Shown in pieces: positions 21,661 to 31,993 of a stretch of 64,000 bases of DNA (the stretch's first letter is position 1; the number at the start of each line of letters is the position of its first letter). The position numbers were made by a program, and so were the translations under genes. The notes beneath the pieces were generated by a model. The model had not been told where the DNA came from and did not search any database. It worked only from the letters and a program-made list of their open reading frames with translations. Source of the stretch: Apodospora peruviana (Eukaryota; Ascomycota; Sordariomycetes; Sordariales; Lasiosphaeriaceae); NCBI GenBank assembly GCA_033439685.1, contig JAUEDM010000003.1, forward strand, positions 3,688,001-3,752,000, given 5' to 3'.

Positions 21661-23429
21661 ATGTCAGTCGCCCTCGACTTCGGCAGCACCTTTGTGCTAA
21701 TTGTGGTGGCCTTCCTTGTCTCCCGCCGGTTGCAAGCTGGCTACGCAACCCGGAGCCTCAAGCGACAGCACGGCTGCCAGGAGCCGCCCAAGTATCCTCA
21801 CAAGGACCCATTCTTTGGGTCCGATCTCTTTCGCGACAGCGCCGAACACGCAAAGCAGTCTAAACTCCTAGAGCGTTGGAACAGTCGCTACATGCAATAT
21901 GGCCGCACCTTCAGGGCCATAATGCAAGGCACGCCGGCCGTCTGCACCATTGACCCAACAAATCTACTGGCCATAACCACGACCAACTTCAAGGACTATG
22001 GCGTGCAGCCGACGCGGCGAGATGCCACCCTTCCCTTTCTCGGCGAGGGCGTGTTTACGATGGACGGCCCTTTCTGGGAGCACTCACGCGCGCTTCTCCG
22101 GCCGACCTTTAGCAGGACAAACATTGCCAATTTGCCCGCGTTCGAAGTCCACCTGAAGAAATTTCTGAAGTTACTCCCACAGGACGGAACAACTGTCGAT
22201 TTGAAACCGCTGTTGTGCAAACTGGTATGTCTGAATCCCAACAAGTTCAATTGCCATGCTGACGTACGGCTCAAAGTTCATCGACACCTCGACCGAGTTT
22301 CTCTTCGGCGAGTCCATGAACATTCTCAACGAAAAAGAGCCTGAACGGTCGCAAGAATTTCTTGATGCGTTCCACTACGCGCAGAAAGGCACGGGCAGAC
22401 GGCTTCAGCTGGGCAAGCTTGCCTTCCTCTACCGCGACAAGAAATACTACGAGTCCATCAAAGTGGCTCATGCGTTTGCCGATTACTATGTGGATAAGGC
22501 GATCGAATATCGGAAAAGACGTCTCGCAGCGGCAGAGAAAGGAGACAGTGGTCTGTCAGACGACGATACCCCTGGACGTAGAGTTGTGTTGCTCCACGAC
22601 ATGGCGATGGAGACCGACAATCGAGTAGACCTGCGGAACCAGATCATGCATGGTAAGTATCACTTCTTGCTCCTTTCTCATTCACGGGGGAAAGAGAGAA
22701 ACAACAAAGCTAACGTCCATCTCACTTTCTTCGATATTAGTATTCCTTGCAGGCCACGAATCCAGCGCAATCACGATCGGAAATGCGCTTTTCCAACTCT
22801 GCCGCAACCCAGAGAAATGGCAAAAGCTTCGCAAAGAAGTCTTAACCTTGGGGAGTCCTGATAGTACAACCTTGACAGTCGAGAAGGTAAAAGGGTGCAA
22901 ATACCTCACCAACATAATCAGAGAAAGTGTGCACCCCCTATTCGTTTTCCCGTTCAGCCCGAACAAAACGTGGCATATCTGTCTAACATCCACCTAACTA
23001 GCCGTCCGACTCTACCCCGTAGCCAGCATGTCAACACGCAAAACATACAAAGACACGATCCTGCCAACCGGAGGTGGACCGGCAGGTACCTCACCGATAT
23101 TCGTCCGAAAAGGCACCATCGTTGCGTCCTCAGTCTTTGCGATCCACAGGATCTCAGAGTGCTGGCAGCCGGACCCAGAAGCGTTCCGACCGGAGCGATG
23201 GGAAGACCCGGAGTTCAAGCCCGGACCGAGCTATATGCCGTTTGGATTGGGGATCAGGACCTGTCCCGCGCGAGGCCTGGCGGAGATCGAGATTGGGTAC
23301 ACGCTGGCGAGGATGGCGCAGATCTACGAGCGGGTTGAGTGCCGAGACGAGGTTCTGGAGTGGGTGGAGGAGCTGAGGGTCTCGACGAGCAGTAAGAACG
23401 GAACCAAAGTTGGGCTTGTGTTGGCTTGA
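21661..23429 (+). CDS. Cytochrome P450 monooxygenase (CYP52/CYP63-like)
   Basis: Exons 21661-22224, 22277-22652, 22741-22926 and 23002-23429 join in frame to 517 residues. An N-terminal membrane anchor (about residues 6-22) is followed by the P450 fold: 'GHESSA' in the I-helix, 'IIRETVRLYP' (ExxR) in the K-helix, 'FRPERW' (PERF-type) and the haem loop 'FGLGIRTCPARG' with the ligand Cys at about 463. The usual CxG after the Cys is CPA here, a modest departure. Overall resemblance is to the fungal alkane/fatty-acid hydroxylase clans (CYP52/63-type), but the substrate is not predictable. It is ER-bound and needs a P450 reductase encoded elsewhere. Divergence from UstYa-2 places it in the putative RiPP-like locus as a tailoring oxidase. 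Confidence 0.9.
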
Positions 23430-24415
23430 TTGCCAAGACGTAGCATGGAAGCAGTGAAACCCGAAGCCTTGCAGTTATTAATCACTGATAGATTTCGGCA
23501 GGAGCTGCAAACGATGTGTGATAAGTCTCCCATCATTAGGCCATCCCACAGGGCTGAAATGCTGCCGATGCACCCCCCTTTTGATGTTGTATTCATCTGA
23601 GTTTATTAGTAAACACGTCGTGGTTCTCATATCAAAGATCAAACTTGCGGTTCATGTCGCGGTTGGTGGCTGACATGTCGGAACAGAAATGTTACCAGAC
23701 AACAGCTATATGTAAACCAAGACTCGGGGAGCTCGGGTTCGATCCGGCTTCAACGGTTTTCGTATAAATCTAGACGCCCAGCATGCCGATGCGGGTGTAT
23801 TCATCGCCGGGGCAGCCAATCAGTGCCCCAGTCTCATGGCCGAGTGCAATCGGATGAGTTGCAATGCGGTGTGCACAGCCGCCGCTCGACTCACCTTACA
23901 TCACCCCGATCTTACTCTACGATGCCACCAGACGGCACAGCGATATCACGCTCTCGTGCAGTTAATCTACATCCAGGTTCTAGCTTTCCAGCAGATGAGC
24001 CAAAGAACTTTGTTTCTAACTGGCTCCAGTGTCTCGAACATCTGTCATGGTCCTATAAGTCTCCCAATCATCGGGACGAACCTCTATCTTCATCGCCACC
24101 CCCGCGCAGATAGCTGTCGCACCCTGGTTCAATATTGTCCCGTTGTCTAGGCAAAAACATCATCAGAGCTGAAGTCGGGTTACTGGCAACAACTTTTTCT
24201 CAGTGACACGTGCAGTGCGTCGCCGAGACATGGTTCAAGAAGACAAGATATGTAGGGTGTGTCGAAGAGATAACCTCCCATCCTCTGCGGAAAACTGAAA
24301 AGACTTGAAAGTTTGTCCAGGCTAGATATTAGTAGACCATGGGCTCCTACCCGCACGTAGCCTGAACGACAGGGATCAACGACTCCTGTCTTCAGTTATC
24401 AGCCCGCCATTGAAG
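23430..24415. other. Intergenic region, P450 end to DUF3176 gene
   Basis: A 986-bp region with no conserved open frame. A ggttcgatcc string at about 23738 resembles a tRNA T-loop but has no supporting cloverleaf. It probably marks the right border of the biosynthetic locus or the promoter of the membrane-protein gene. Confidence 0.4.
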
Positions 24416-26173
24416 ATGACTCGCGAAAAGCGAGAACACGACCACTCTATGGAGCCGCTATACCGGTGGACCCCATGGCTCGGAATAACCTCCATCTTAG
24501 TCATATTCCTGTGCGCAGCAGGCTCCGCGATAATCGTCGCCGTCTCCAACGATGACGTGGTCGAAGAATGGAAGATCAAGCCAGCCGTCTTGCTTGCCGT
24601 CCTCTCGGCCTCCTCAAACGTCGCCTTCAGCACGGCCCTAGCCACCGGCGTCGCCGTCCGCTTCTGGCTGCATGCAACACGGGGGACCCTCCTCACGCAA
24701 CTCCACCACATCTGGGACCATGGCAGAGGCATCGGCCTCATCCACTCGCTCCGCGCCGGCTCCGAAGCCCGCAGGGTAGCCATAATCGCCACGCTCGGCT
24801 ACATCGTGCAGTTCTCGACCGGCCCTTTACTGCAGCGGGCAACGTACCAAGTCTCCCAGGACCACGTTACTCAGTCACAAATGTTCATGGATATCTCCAA
24901 CCGTATCCCCGACGGCTGGATGGGCACCATGCAAGACGGCACCGTCGTTGCCGGGAGAAAACGCATGTCCCAGACCCAGGACTGGTACCGCAACGCCACC
25001 ATCGAGGCCAAACCCGAACCCGGCTACACTTGCGAAGGCGGCACCTGTATTGGGTCTGTCCGCGGTGCCGGCTTCGTGTCAATCTGCAGACCCCTTCCGG
25101 TCCGCGAAATGGCCCTCCTCGACAAAGCCACCGACGACGCGACAGTCTTTCTAGTGAAACCAACCTACACTTCCACTCCAACCGGCACGACCTACATGAA
25201 CCTAACAACATTCTACATCTCCGACCTCCAGGGCAAATGCATGGCAACCATAAAGGGAGACGAGTGCAACATCTCGACAGCAATAGTCGAGTACCCAGTC
25301 ATAATATCCAACAGCACCGTCTCCCTCCGCTATTACGACCTTTCCAACATGACAATCATATCCCCCTACCAATCCGCCGGCGATTTGCTGTCTGCACCAA
25401 CCGGCGCAGGCGCGGGCCCCCTCCAAGGTCTACAAGACTTCATAGAAGGCTGGCTCGCAGAAAACAGCACAAAACTCTTCAACACCGCCGTCAACAAGAC
25501 CCTCTACTCGTCCGAAGGATTCATAGCAGACATCTTCTTCCAAGCCGAACCTTGGGACTATTCCAACCGCTCCCAACTAATCCAGTGCGGACTGTCATGG
25601 CGCAGCCCGACCGACTACGTCATCAAGGCCATGCACGACTACATGTTTCGCGTGGCGCTAAGAACAGGGCGCCAATACACAGAAAAGCAGACTTTCAGCG
25701 CAGCGAAAACGACTTCCGAAATCGTTTTCTGGTCAGACAATCGATACCTGGGCGCCGCGCTGGCGACTACCGCGTGCTGCCTGGCGCTCATGACGAACCT
25801 GATCTGGGGCTGGTGGCGGCTTGACCAGAAAGTGACGCTGAGTCCATTGGAAACAGCCAGGGCATTTGGGGGTGCCGTCAACGGTCCGCTATTTAGGCAC
25901 GTCAGACCTGACGGGACGATTGAGGATATCCTCAAGGCGGTGGAAGGGGTCGAGTTTAAGCTCGATGGCGGTAGCAGAAAACATGATGACGGAGCGACGA
26001 TGACGCAGCTTGTTACGGCTGCTCCTTCTTCTGCGGGGAGTGATGATGACTGTAAAAAGGTTCGGGGTTATGTTCATGAGGAAGATGAAGGGATACGGAG
26101 CGTTGGGAGGAGCGAGACTACCTTGTCGCCGGCGAATACCCATATATGTTCGGTTAAAAGCCGTTCGTCTTGA
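24416..26173 (+). CDS. DUF3176 family multi-pass membrane protein
   Basis: One uninterrupted frame from the ATG at 24416 encodes 585 residues. It has the layout of the fungal DUF3176 family: two close N-terminal helices ('GITSILVIFLCAAG' and 'VLLAVLSASSNVAF'), a third near 'VAIIATLGYIVQFS', a large external loop with several N-glycosylation sites (NATIE, NLTTF, NSTVS, NMTII, NSTKL, NKTLY) and paired Cys, and a C-terminal helix ('LGAALATTACCLALMTNLIWGWW') before a cytoplasmic tail. The family has no known biochemical function. It may simply flank the UstYa/P450 locus; membership is not shown by the sequence. Confidence 0.82.
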   Translation: MTREKREHDHSMEPLYRWTPWLGITSILVIFLCAAGSAIIVAVSNDDVVEEWKIKPAVLLAVLSASSNVAFSTALATGVAVRFWLHATRGTLLTQLHHIWDHGRGIGLIHSLRAGSEARRVAIIATLGYIVQFSTGPLLQRATYQVSQDHVTQSQMFMDISNRIPDGWMGTMQDGTVVAGRKRMSQTQDWYRNATIEAKPEPGYTCEGGTCIGSVRGAGFVSICRPLPVREMALLDKATDDATVFLVKPTYTSTPTGTTYMNLTTFYISDLQGKCMATIKGDECNISTAIVEYPVIISNSTVSLRYYDLSNMTIISPYQSAGDLLSAPTGAGAGPLQGLQDFIEGWLAENSTKLFNTAVNKTLYSSEGFIADIFFQAEPWDYSNRSQLIQCGLSWRSPTDYVIKAMHDYMFRVALRTGRQYTEKQTFSAAKTTSEIVFWSDNRYLGAALATTACCLALMTNLIWGWWRLDQKVTLSPLETARAFGGAVNGPLFRHVRPDGTIEDILKAVEGVEFKLDGGSRKHDDGATMTQLVTAAPSSAGSDDDCKKVRGYVHEEDEGIRSVGRSETTLSPANTHICSVKSRSS

Positions 26174-26332
26174 TATGGTGGGCACTCCATCATCGACGAC
26201 ATGAATATCTCGGATAAATCAGAAGTATTATGTCTCGAAGTAACTTATAAACCATGGTACTAGAATCGATTAACACTATGGGTATCTCTCATGGAAAGAA
26301 AAGGGATGCATGTCACTCTACACACCACGAAC

Positions 26333-27530
26333 TCATTCCGCCTGCACCTCCACGTACTCGTGGCACATCTTCAAGAACCGCTCCCGGTATTCATCGGGTG
26401 TCGTGGTGATACTCATGTGTCCATGCCCAGTAAGCACATTCCATATCGAAATCAGAATAGTCATGAAGATGGGCTGGATCTTGTGCTTGGCCCAAAAGAA
26501 GTCCAGGATGGCGGCACGAAAAATATGCTTGCCGTCCGGCGACCCAACTCCCGTTCTCCACGACGGCGGTCCCGGGGGCACAGAGGGCGGGTCACTCGGC
26601 ACCAAGTCGGCCTCTTGCGCAGCTTCGGTGGAGGACGTCCGTTCCGCACCGGTATCCTGGGGCACCTTCATCCGAACAAGAAACAAAGAGTAGTCCACCG
26701 CATTGTGCTCCGCCAGCAGCTTTGTGTCTGCCTCCAAGCTGGAAAAGAACTCGTCGGCTTGCTCTTGGCTGAGGATAATCTTGTCGTGAAACTCGTCGGC
26801 CAGCTGGTCCTTGGTTGCCTGGCTCGTAAGAGCCCCGTCCGCAATGTCTCTCTCGGGGTAGAAGTACGAGGTTGGCTTGAGGTCCCAGCTCTCCCACTCG
26901 GCCTCTCCGCGCTTCTTTGCCTGTTCCCGCCCGTACATGATGTTGTCCATGACAATGTGGTGTGACGGCGCGAGGCCAAGCGCACGCCCCAGCGACGGTC
27001 CGGAGAGGCACAAGAAGTCGCAGATTCGCACGAGGAGGGAACGCGGATGGGAAGCCATGTATTCGACGTAGGGAGTCAAGAGGTCGTCGCGGAAGAAGGA
27101 ATGCTCAGAATGTCTGGGCACGGATTTGACGAGATATTTCTGATCGGCGGTGGAGTAGAAGGTCTGCACAGAAAGTCAGCCACGTTGCAGAACAGAAGTA
27201 TCCAAGACGATGGCTTACTGATCCTGAGAATCCCATGTCGCCTATGGCATGCAAAGCTTCCTCCCCTTTGCTCGCTCCGTCGGCTGGCTGGAAGGAATCA
27301 ACGTAGGCATCGTCGGTCACCTCCCAGTGGTTCCGGCGCAGTTTGGCAAAGTCGGCCGGGCGGATTTTGCGGAGGGTCAGTTGGTATAATGAGAAGAAGG
27401 CAGAGAAGACAGCCAGTATCCAAGCCAACGCGCTGCTGGATCGCGACTTGGGCCTGACATGGTCGCCGTTTGTCTTTGCAGACGTGATTGCCTGCGAGAT
27501 CGACCGCGCGATGGATTCTTGGCGGCCCAT
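26333..27530 (-). CDS. Membrane-anchored phosphatidylinositol-phosphate kinase-like protein
   Basis: Exons 27530-27219 and 27163-26333 join in phase 0 to give 380 residues. A membrane segment at about 34-52 precedes a compact PIPK fold. The nucleotide loop 'GFSGSTFYSTAD' (100-111) spans the splice junction, and the ATP-binding Lys is in 'KYLVKS' (about 117). 'HSFFRDDLLTPYVEYM', 'HHIVMDNIM', 'WDLKPTSYF' (in place of DLKGS), 'DYSLFLVR' (in place of MDYSLLVG) and 'AAILDFFWAKHKIQP' (the IIDFLQ region) follow. These match PIP kinases, which phosphorylate phosphoinositides, but the protein is much smaller than Mss4-type PIP5K and has an unusual membrane anchor. Activity is plausible from the retained G-loop, Lys and Asp. 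The substrate is undetermined. Confidence 0.75.
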
Positions 27531-27913
27531 TTTTCAAAGATGATTGGCTTGTGCAGAGAATGTTGTGCCAACAGCAACTTTTTGGGAGTTGAAATGTTCT
27601 AGACCAAGAGTTTGATGTGGTTTTGGGAAAGTGTTGTCACTGCTGGTTCACGTGGGCACAGAGGAAGCACGGGAATGATGTGACGTCATTGACGCGATCG
27701 TTTGAATCAGGCGGCAACCTTCGCTGATAAGATAAGACATCGTGACATATCGATAAACAAACCCAAAGCGTTCCGTCATTTCAACCCCCTCCCGCTGTGA
27801 CCCAAGAGAAAAAACCATGAACCACCGTCAAAACATACTCCCATCACACAGGCTTCCTCATTTACTGAGGATGCTTGCGTGGGGGCGTGTGCCACCGAAA
27901 TGCTCGACTACTT
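27531..27913. other. Promoter region of the PIP-kinase-like gene
   Basis: 383 bp between two minus-strand genes. It contains tgacgtcattgacg near 27680-27693, which resembles a CRE-like (TGACGTCA) bZIP site. No open frame is supported. Confidence 0.45.
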
Positions 27914-28249
27914 CTACCAGTTACCGGTGTTCACGTAACCGGTGAGGTTAGCCATTAACTTCTCGACGACTTGTGCACCTGACCGATCGAATTGCACGAT
28001 ATCATGCTCCCGAATAATACGTTCCGCACCATCGCCTTGAAAGGTCGTTTGCCGCCGTCTCCAGCCTGTGATGTTTTGGACAGTCTGTGTTACTCTGAAC
28101 GCCACCTAGACGGTCGTTATGGCGTGGCGCATCAACGTCGCAAACTGGTCAGAAGGCGCCATTTCAGAAAAAGGTAGGTAGGTACTTACCTTGTGGACCA
28201 ATTTGATGATGTCCACAATCGTGTCCAAGATCGCCTTCAAGGCCTTCAT
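27914..28249 (-). CDS. Small hypothetical protein, 83 residues
   Basis: Exons 28249-28190 and 28105-27914 join in phase 0 across an 84-nt GTAAGT...TAG intron. The first 22 residues (MKALKAILDTIVDIIKLVHK and onward) would form an amphipathic or hydrophobic helix without a clear signal-peptidase site. The rest is polar, with a basic GWRRRQ turn and two glycine-containing strand-like stretches (FQGDGAERII, FDRSGAQVVEKL). No cysteine. I do not recognise the family. It is transcribed in the same direction as the PIP-kinase-like gene 380 bp away. Short helix-plus-strand proteins of this type include membrane-targeting and amyloid-signalling proteins of fungi, but no specific motif supports that. 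The alternative is that it is not a gene. Confidence 0.45.
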
Positions 28250-28775
28250 TGTGTCGTTTGAGATTGTTTGCGCCGGTGTGAGGTGTGGTTTCTGGTGTGG
28301 ATATGCGTGTGTGTATGTGGGATCTTGTGTGCGAATGATGAAACTGTGTTTGCGTTTATGTGTGCTTGGTATTTGTGTTTGACTGTTTTGTGTAATGGCG
28401 GAGAACGAAGAAACGAGACGGATGGGGGACAAATCTGCATGCCCTTATAGTTTTCCTTCAAGAGCAATCCTCAACTTCCCCAAGTTCCTATTCGCAACAG
28501 GGACGACTTCCTTTTCCATGAAGTTGGGCACCCGGCCTCGTTTGCAAATCTTTTATTCATTGTGCAGTCACGGCTTGCCAGCTTCCGTCATTCCTATGTG
28601 CAAGTTCCCCTCCAGCAAGAACAATCAAACACCGAAAACTTGGACGGAACGAAGGGACGCATAGCCCCTCGTGGTAGGTCTACAGAACTGAACAGAACTG
28701 AACAGAACGACGTCTTCAAATTAGTAGGTACATGACTCAAAACAAGGAAACCACCTCAACACTTGCCCAAGACGT
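28250..28775. other. Intergenic region, small protein / alpha-dioxygenase end
   Basis: Promoter of the small protein and 3' flank of the haem peroxidase. It contains a tandem aacagaactg repeat (three copies, about 28682-28709) and a GT/TG-rich stretch near 28290-28330. No gene is seen. Confidence 0.45.
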
Positions 28776-30775
28776 TTACTTGGCGGGAGGCGCATTCGTC
28801 TCCACACCGCCATACATCCTACTCCCATCCAGCATCTCCCACGGCGCAAACACGTTCTTGCTCTTGGCTAGCGTGTCCCTCAGCTCAGGGAAATGCCTCC
28901 CCAAAACATCCTTCATGCCCGAGTCCTGCACCCACCGGAACCCGACCTTGGTGTACATGTCCTCGTTCCAGCTGCCAGCAATAAACCGGTCAGACTTCAA
29001 CCGACGCGACGCCATGAGAATAAACACCCGGAACGCCGTCTCGCTGAACCCAAACCCCGGAATCACCGGCTCCGAATGTGATCCCACTAACGCGTCGACG
29101 AGCTCGATCTTTCCGTCATAGGCGTCGGACAGCTCCTTCGCGAGAGCTTTGTTTCCGCCGGTCAATTCCTCAAACGTTTTGGGGACAGACATGCGCAGCA
29201 GGCGGCGGAACTCGCAATAGCGCGGCACGCCGCGCTCGCGGTCGCGCAGGATGTCGACGGTGCCCATGTCGCGCGACTGTCCGTCGGGCGTGGTCAGATT
29301 ACGCAAAAAGTCGGGGGTGTTGTGGTTCGTAATGGCGCCCGGGTAGTTGATTCCGAAGCTGTAGAAGGCATCGGCGAAGGAGACACCGCCCTTATCGAGA
29401 GGATCTTGGGCTTTGGAAAAAGCCACGTCAGCTAGAGGAACAGTGGACTTGTGCGTACCGTTGCCGGTAGCGTCGAAAAATGCAATATTATCAGGCATGA
29501 GCGAGTGCATCCTGTACACAGAGACAAACTCCTCGGTCAGCGAAAAGGGCGCACCATCCTGATCGACGCCGCTCCCCGGGATACCGCTGATGATCTCGCT
29601 CGTCTTGGAGATCCGCCCCAACATCTTGGTCAGCTTCTCGCCGACGATGCCCCACCAGTTGGCAGCCATTCCGACCTGCAGCGCCGGGTGGGCGAGGATG
29701 GCGGGCGTCCACTCGACCGTGTGGATCTTGGCCATGAGTGCGCAGTTGACCAGCCGCGCCTTGTCAAAGATCATGTCTCCTGTCCAGTCGGGATACGCCT
29801 CCCTCAACTTGTCGCAGATGGCATTGTGCTCCAACGCAAACAGCGTGTGCAGCAGCTCCATGCCGATCCACCAGTTGTTGTTGAAGCCCGTCAGCGGGTT
29901 CCCTTGGTCGTCGCGCGGCAGGAACGTGCCGATCTTGCGCTCGTCGAGCGTCAGCTTCCCGTCGGCCGTCTTGGTCCGCAGGCTTTGGGTGGCCGCCTCG
30001 CTCGACCCGTATATCTGCGAGCCGTCCCACCACGCCGTGTTGGCGTTCTTGTAGCCCGGGCACTTGACGTCGGATGGATCGAGGACGTCGTCTGGCTTGG
30101 TGCGGTGGAGCTGCATGTGTTCGTGAATCCACTTGTCGCCTGCGGAAAGGGGAATGTCGAGTTTTTCGGTGCTCTGCGAGCGAGAAAACACAGTTAGATT
30201 TGGTGGGTACGTTTACTACGGGAATGGTGGTGACTGACCTCCTCATGGGTGAACCAGTCGTGTGTCTGGAACTGGATCCAGGCGGCGGCGAGCAGGTTCA
30301 GTGTGGTGGCCGGGATGAAGCCGTTTTCCTTCCGGGCCATGAACCTGTTGCTGATCATGCGGGGGTCCGGTGTGAAGAGCTCCTCCTCGGTCGGTTTGGG
30401 CGTGAAGCGCCGGGGAAAGTTGCGGCCGAAGCGCATCCCGGCGCAGCCCATGCGCGGAAGCTCAAGCGAGTTGAACTTGCCGTCCGAGTTCCGGGCTGTC
30501 AGGAAGCGCTTGTCGGGCATGGGCTCGTCGGCGGCCGAGCCCTGGGCGGCGGCCGAGGCGTACCCATCGTACAGGTTGTACTGGCGCAGTTCGATGCGGA
30601 GGAAGGCCAAGTTGAAAGCTCCAATGAAGCCGGGTAATTTGTACCAGGGTATCACTTTGTTGATGGCATGAAAGGCCCCGAGGCCGATGCGCTCCCCAAG
30701 ACCAGGTTGGAAGGACGGCGTGGGCGGTGCGGGCGCCTCCTCTTTGACATTTGTGGTGCCGTTGTTGTTCGACAT
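28776..30775 (-). CDS. Alpha-dioxygenase-like haem peroxidase (animal peroxidase / cyclooxygenase superfamily)
   Basis: Exons 30775-30239 and 30173-28776 join in phase 0 to give 644 residues, the size of plant and fungal fatty-acid alpha-dioxygenases. These haem enzymes oxygenate fatty acids at C-2, forming 2-hydroperoxides that decay to aldehydes. Visible features are 'MRFGRNFPR' near residue 134, the distal haem His in 'QTHDWFTH' (about 172), and 'VYRMHSLMPD', in which the Tyr (399) precedes the proximal His (402) by three residues, the same spacing as the radical Tyr and haem His of cyclooxygenases. 'WWDGSQIYG' is the conserved peroxidase block. There is no signal peptide or P450 fusion, so it is not a full Ppo-type linoleate diol synthase. 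It is divergent from the peroxygenase gene at 31994. Confidence 0.87.
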
Positions 30776-31993
30776 CCTGGTTCCTTTTCGTCAAAGCTTG
30801 TTGTGGTCAACTGACACTAGGTGCAGTTCTTCAGAAGTTGGACTTCCTCGCGTTTTAGGTCAGCTCCTGGGATGATACACCTGTACTTATATAAGTATCT
30901 CACCCGCCGACCATGCCTTCGCACCAACTCAGTTGCTGTCCTCCCACTCGGCCCGCCCGTCGGTCTGTCCCACGAAGTGAGGTACGAGTGCTACATACCG
31001 ACCTAAGAGTTACGCACGCACGTTCAGCGCGGCGCAGTAATCACGGATTACCCTAATCGGCAGCCACTGTGTGACTGCGCACATTCCTTCCAGCGCGTCG
31101 TCCATTAATCGTCGCTGGGCGTCAGCGGGCGGTGCATAGGGCTGGCTGAGCAAGGGTCGTCGTTTTCGCGACCATGGGCGCTCATTGGTCGGTCGGGACG
31201 GCCTGTCGGTCTTTTGGGTCAGATGCATAGACTGGTCTCCTCGGAGCATGTGAATGTAACGCCGAGCTGGAGCTTCCAGACAAACGCCTCCAAGGGTCTA
31301 GTGTTCAGGTAAGATCAGTCTACGACATCATATCGGTCGTCTGGTGCTGCTGGCTGGTTACTATATCTTCCTACTCTCAATGTGTCCCTCTCTGGCATCC
31401 CACCAGTACGGATTATCTTCTGGCCGAAAGATCGCCATGCATCCCCACGAGGGCGTGCTTAGGTGAGACTGTAAAAGGTCCAATCCGCTGTGGTTGTGGC
31501 TTTTTAGCCCCGGCCAGACCCGGGATATGGCCTGTGTCAAGTGTCACGGCTTCCACGCCGGCCAGTGTGAGTTCTTCACCGTGTAGCACACTGTCACAAG
31601 ACGGAGAAGCCTGTGGCTGCATCACTTCAAGTTTCAACACAGAGACCCTACATACCCAGAACAACCAACAGGGAGTCCTGAGCCTGAGCCCCGGGACGCG
31701 TTTGCCATCATGTGCAGCGACTTTGGGTTGCACGGACGAATGACGTGAGAGAACCTCAGACTGGAGTCGACGGGCGCTGGGTGTAACGTCTGACTTACAT
31801 CTTACGGATGCCAAGGTTTGTCACGATAATCCTGTTCTGGTCATCATCGAACACAATCGAACACAGTCATGCAACCACGACGGCCATATCAAATTGATAT
31901 ATTATTGATGCTCGGTGTTCGTACTGCCAACATCGGCATCAACTTGACATTGAACCAAACACAAGACTCGGACTCTCTCGCAACTGTTCCAAG
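30776..31993. promoter_or_regulatory. Divergent promoter, alpha-dioxygenase-like / peroxygenase genes
   Basis: A 1.2-kb bidirectional region between two haem-enzyme genes. Minus-strand frames at 31010-31249 and 31413-31814 lack conserved sequence. No repeat or RNA gene is evident. Confidence 0.4.

Noticed and set aside
23730..23760. tRNA-like ggttcgatcc T-loop string
   Set aside because: Flanking bases do not form the T stem, and no D-arm, anticodon arm or acceptor stem is present.
24568..25824. 418-codon second plus frame inside the DUF3176 gene
   Set aside because: Arg/His/Pro-rich shifted frame of a real gene, typical of GC-rich codon use.
29451..30197. 248-codon plus-strand frame opposite the alpha-dioxygenase-like gene
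   Set aside because: It lies over conserved peroxidase codons on the other strand, in high-GC sequence that keeps antisense frames open.
28776..30775. Reading the haem peroxidase as a Ppo-type linoleate diol synthase
   Set aside because: The protein ends after the dioxygenase domain (644 aa); the P450-like C-terminal half of Ppo enzymes is absent.
31413..31814. 133-codon minus-strand frame between the haem-enzyme genes
   Set aside because: It starts at TTG, shows no conserved sequence and lies in a divergent promoter.
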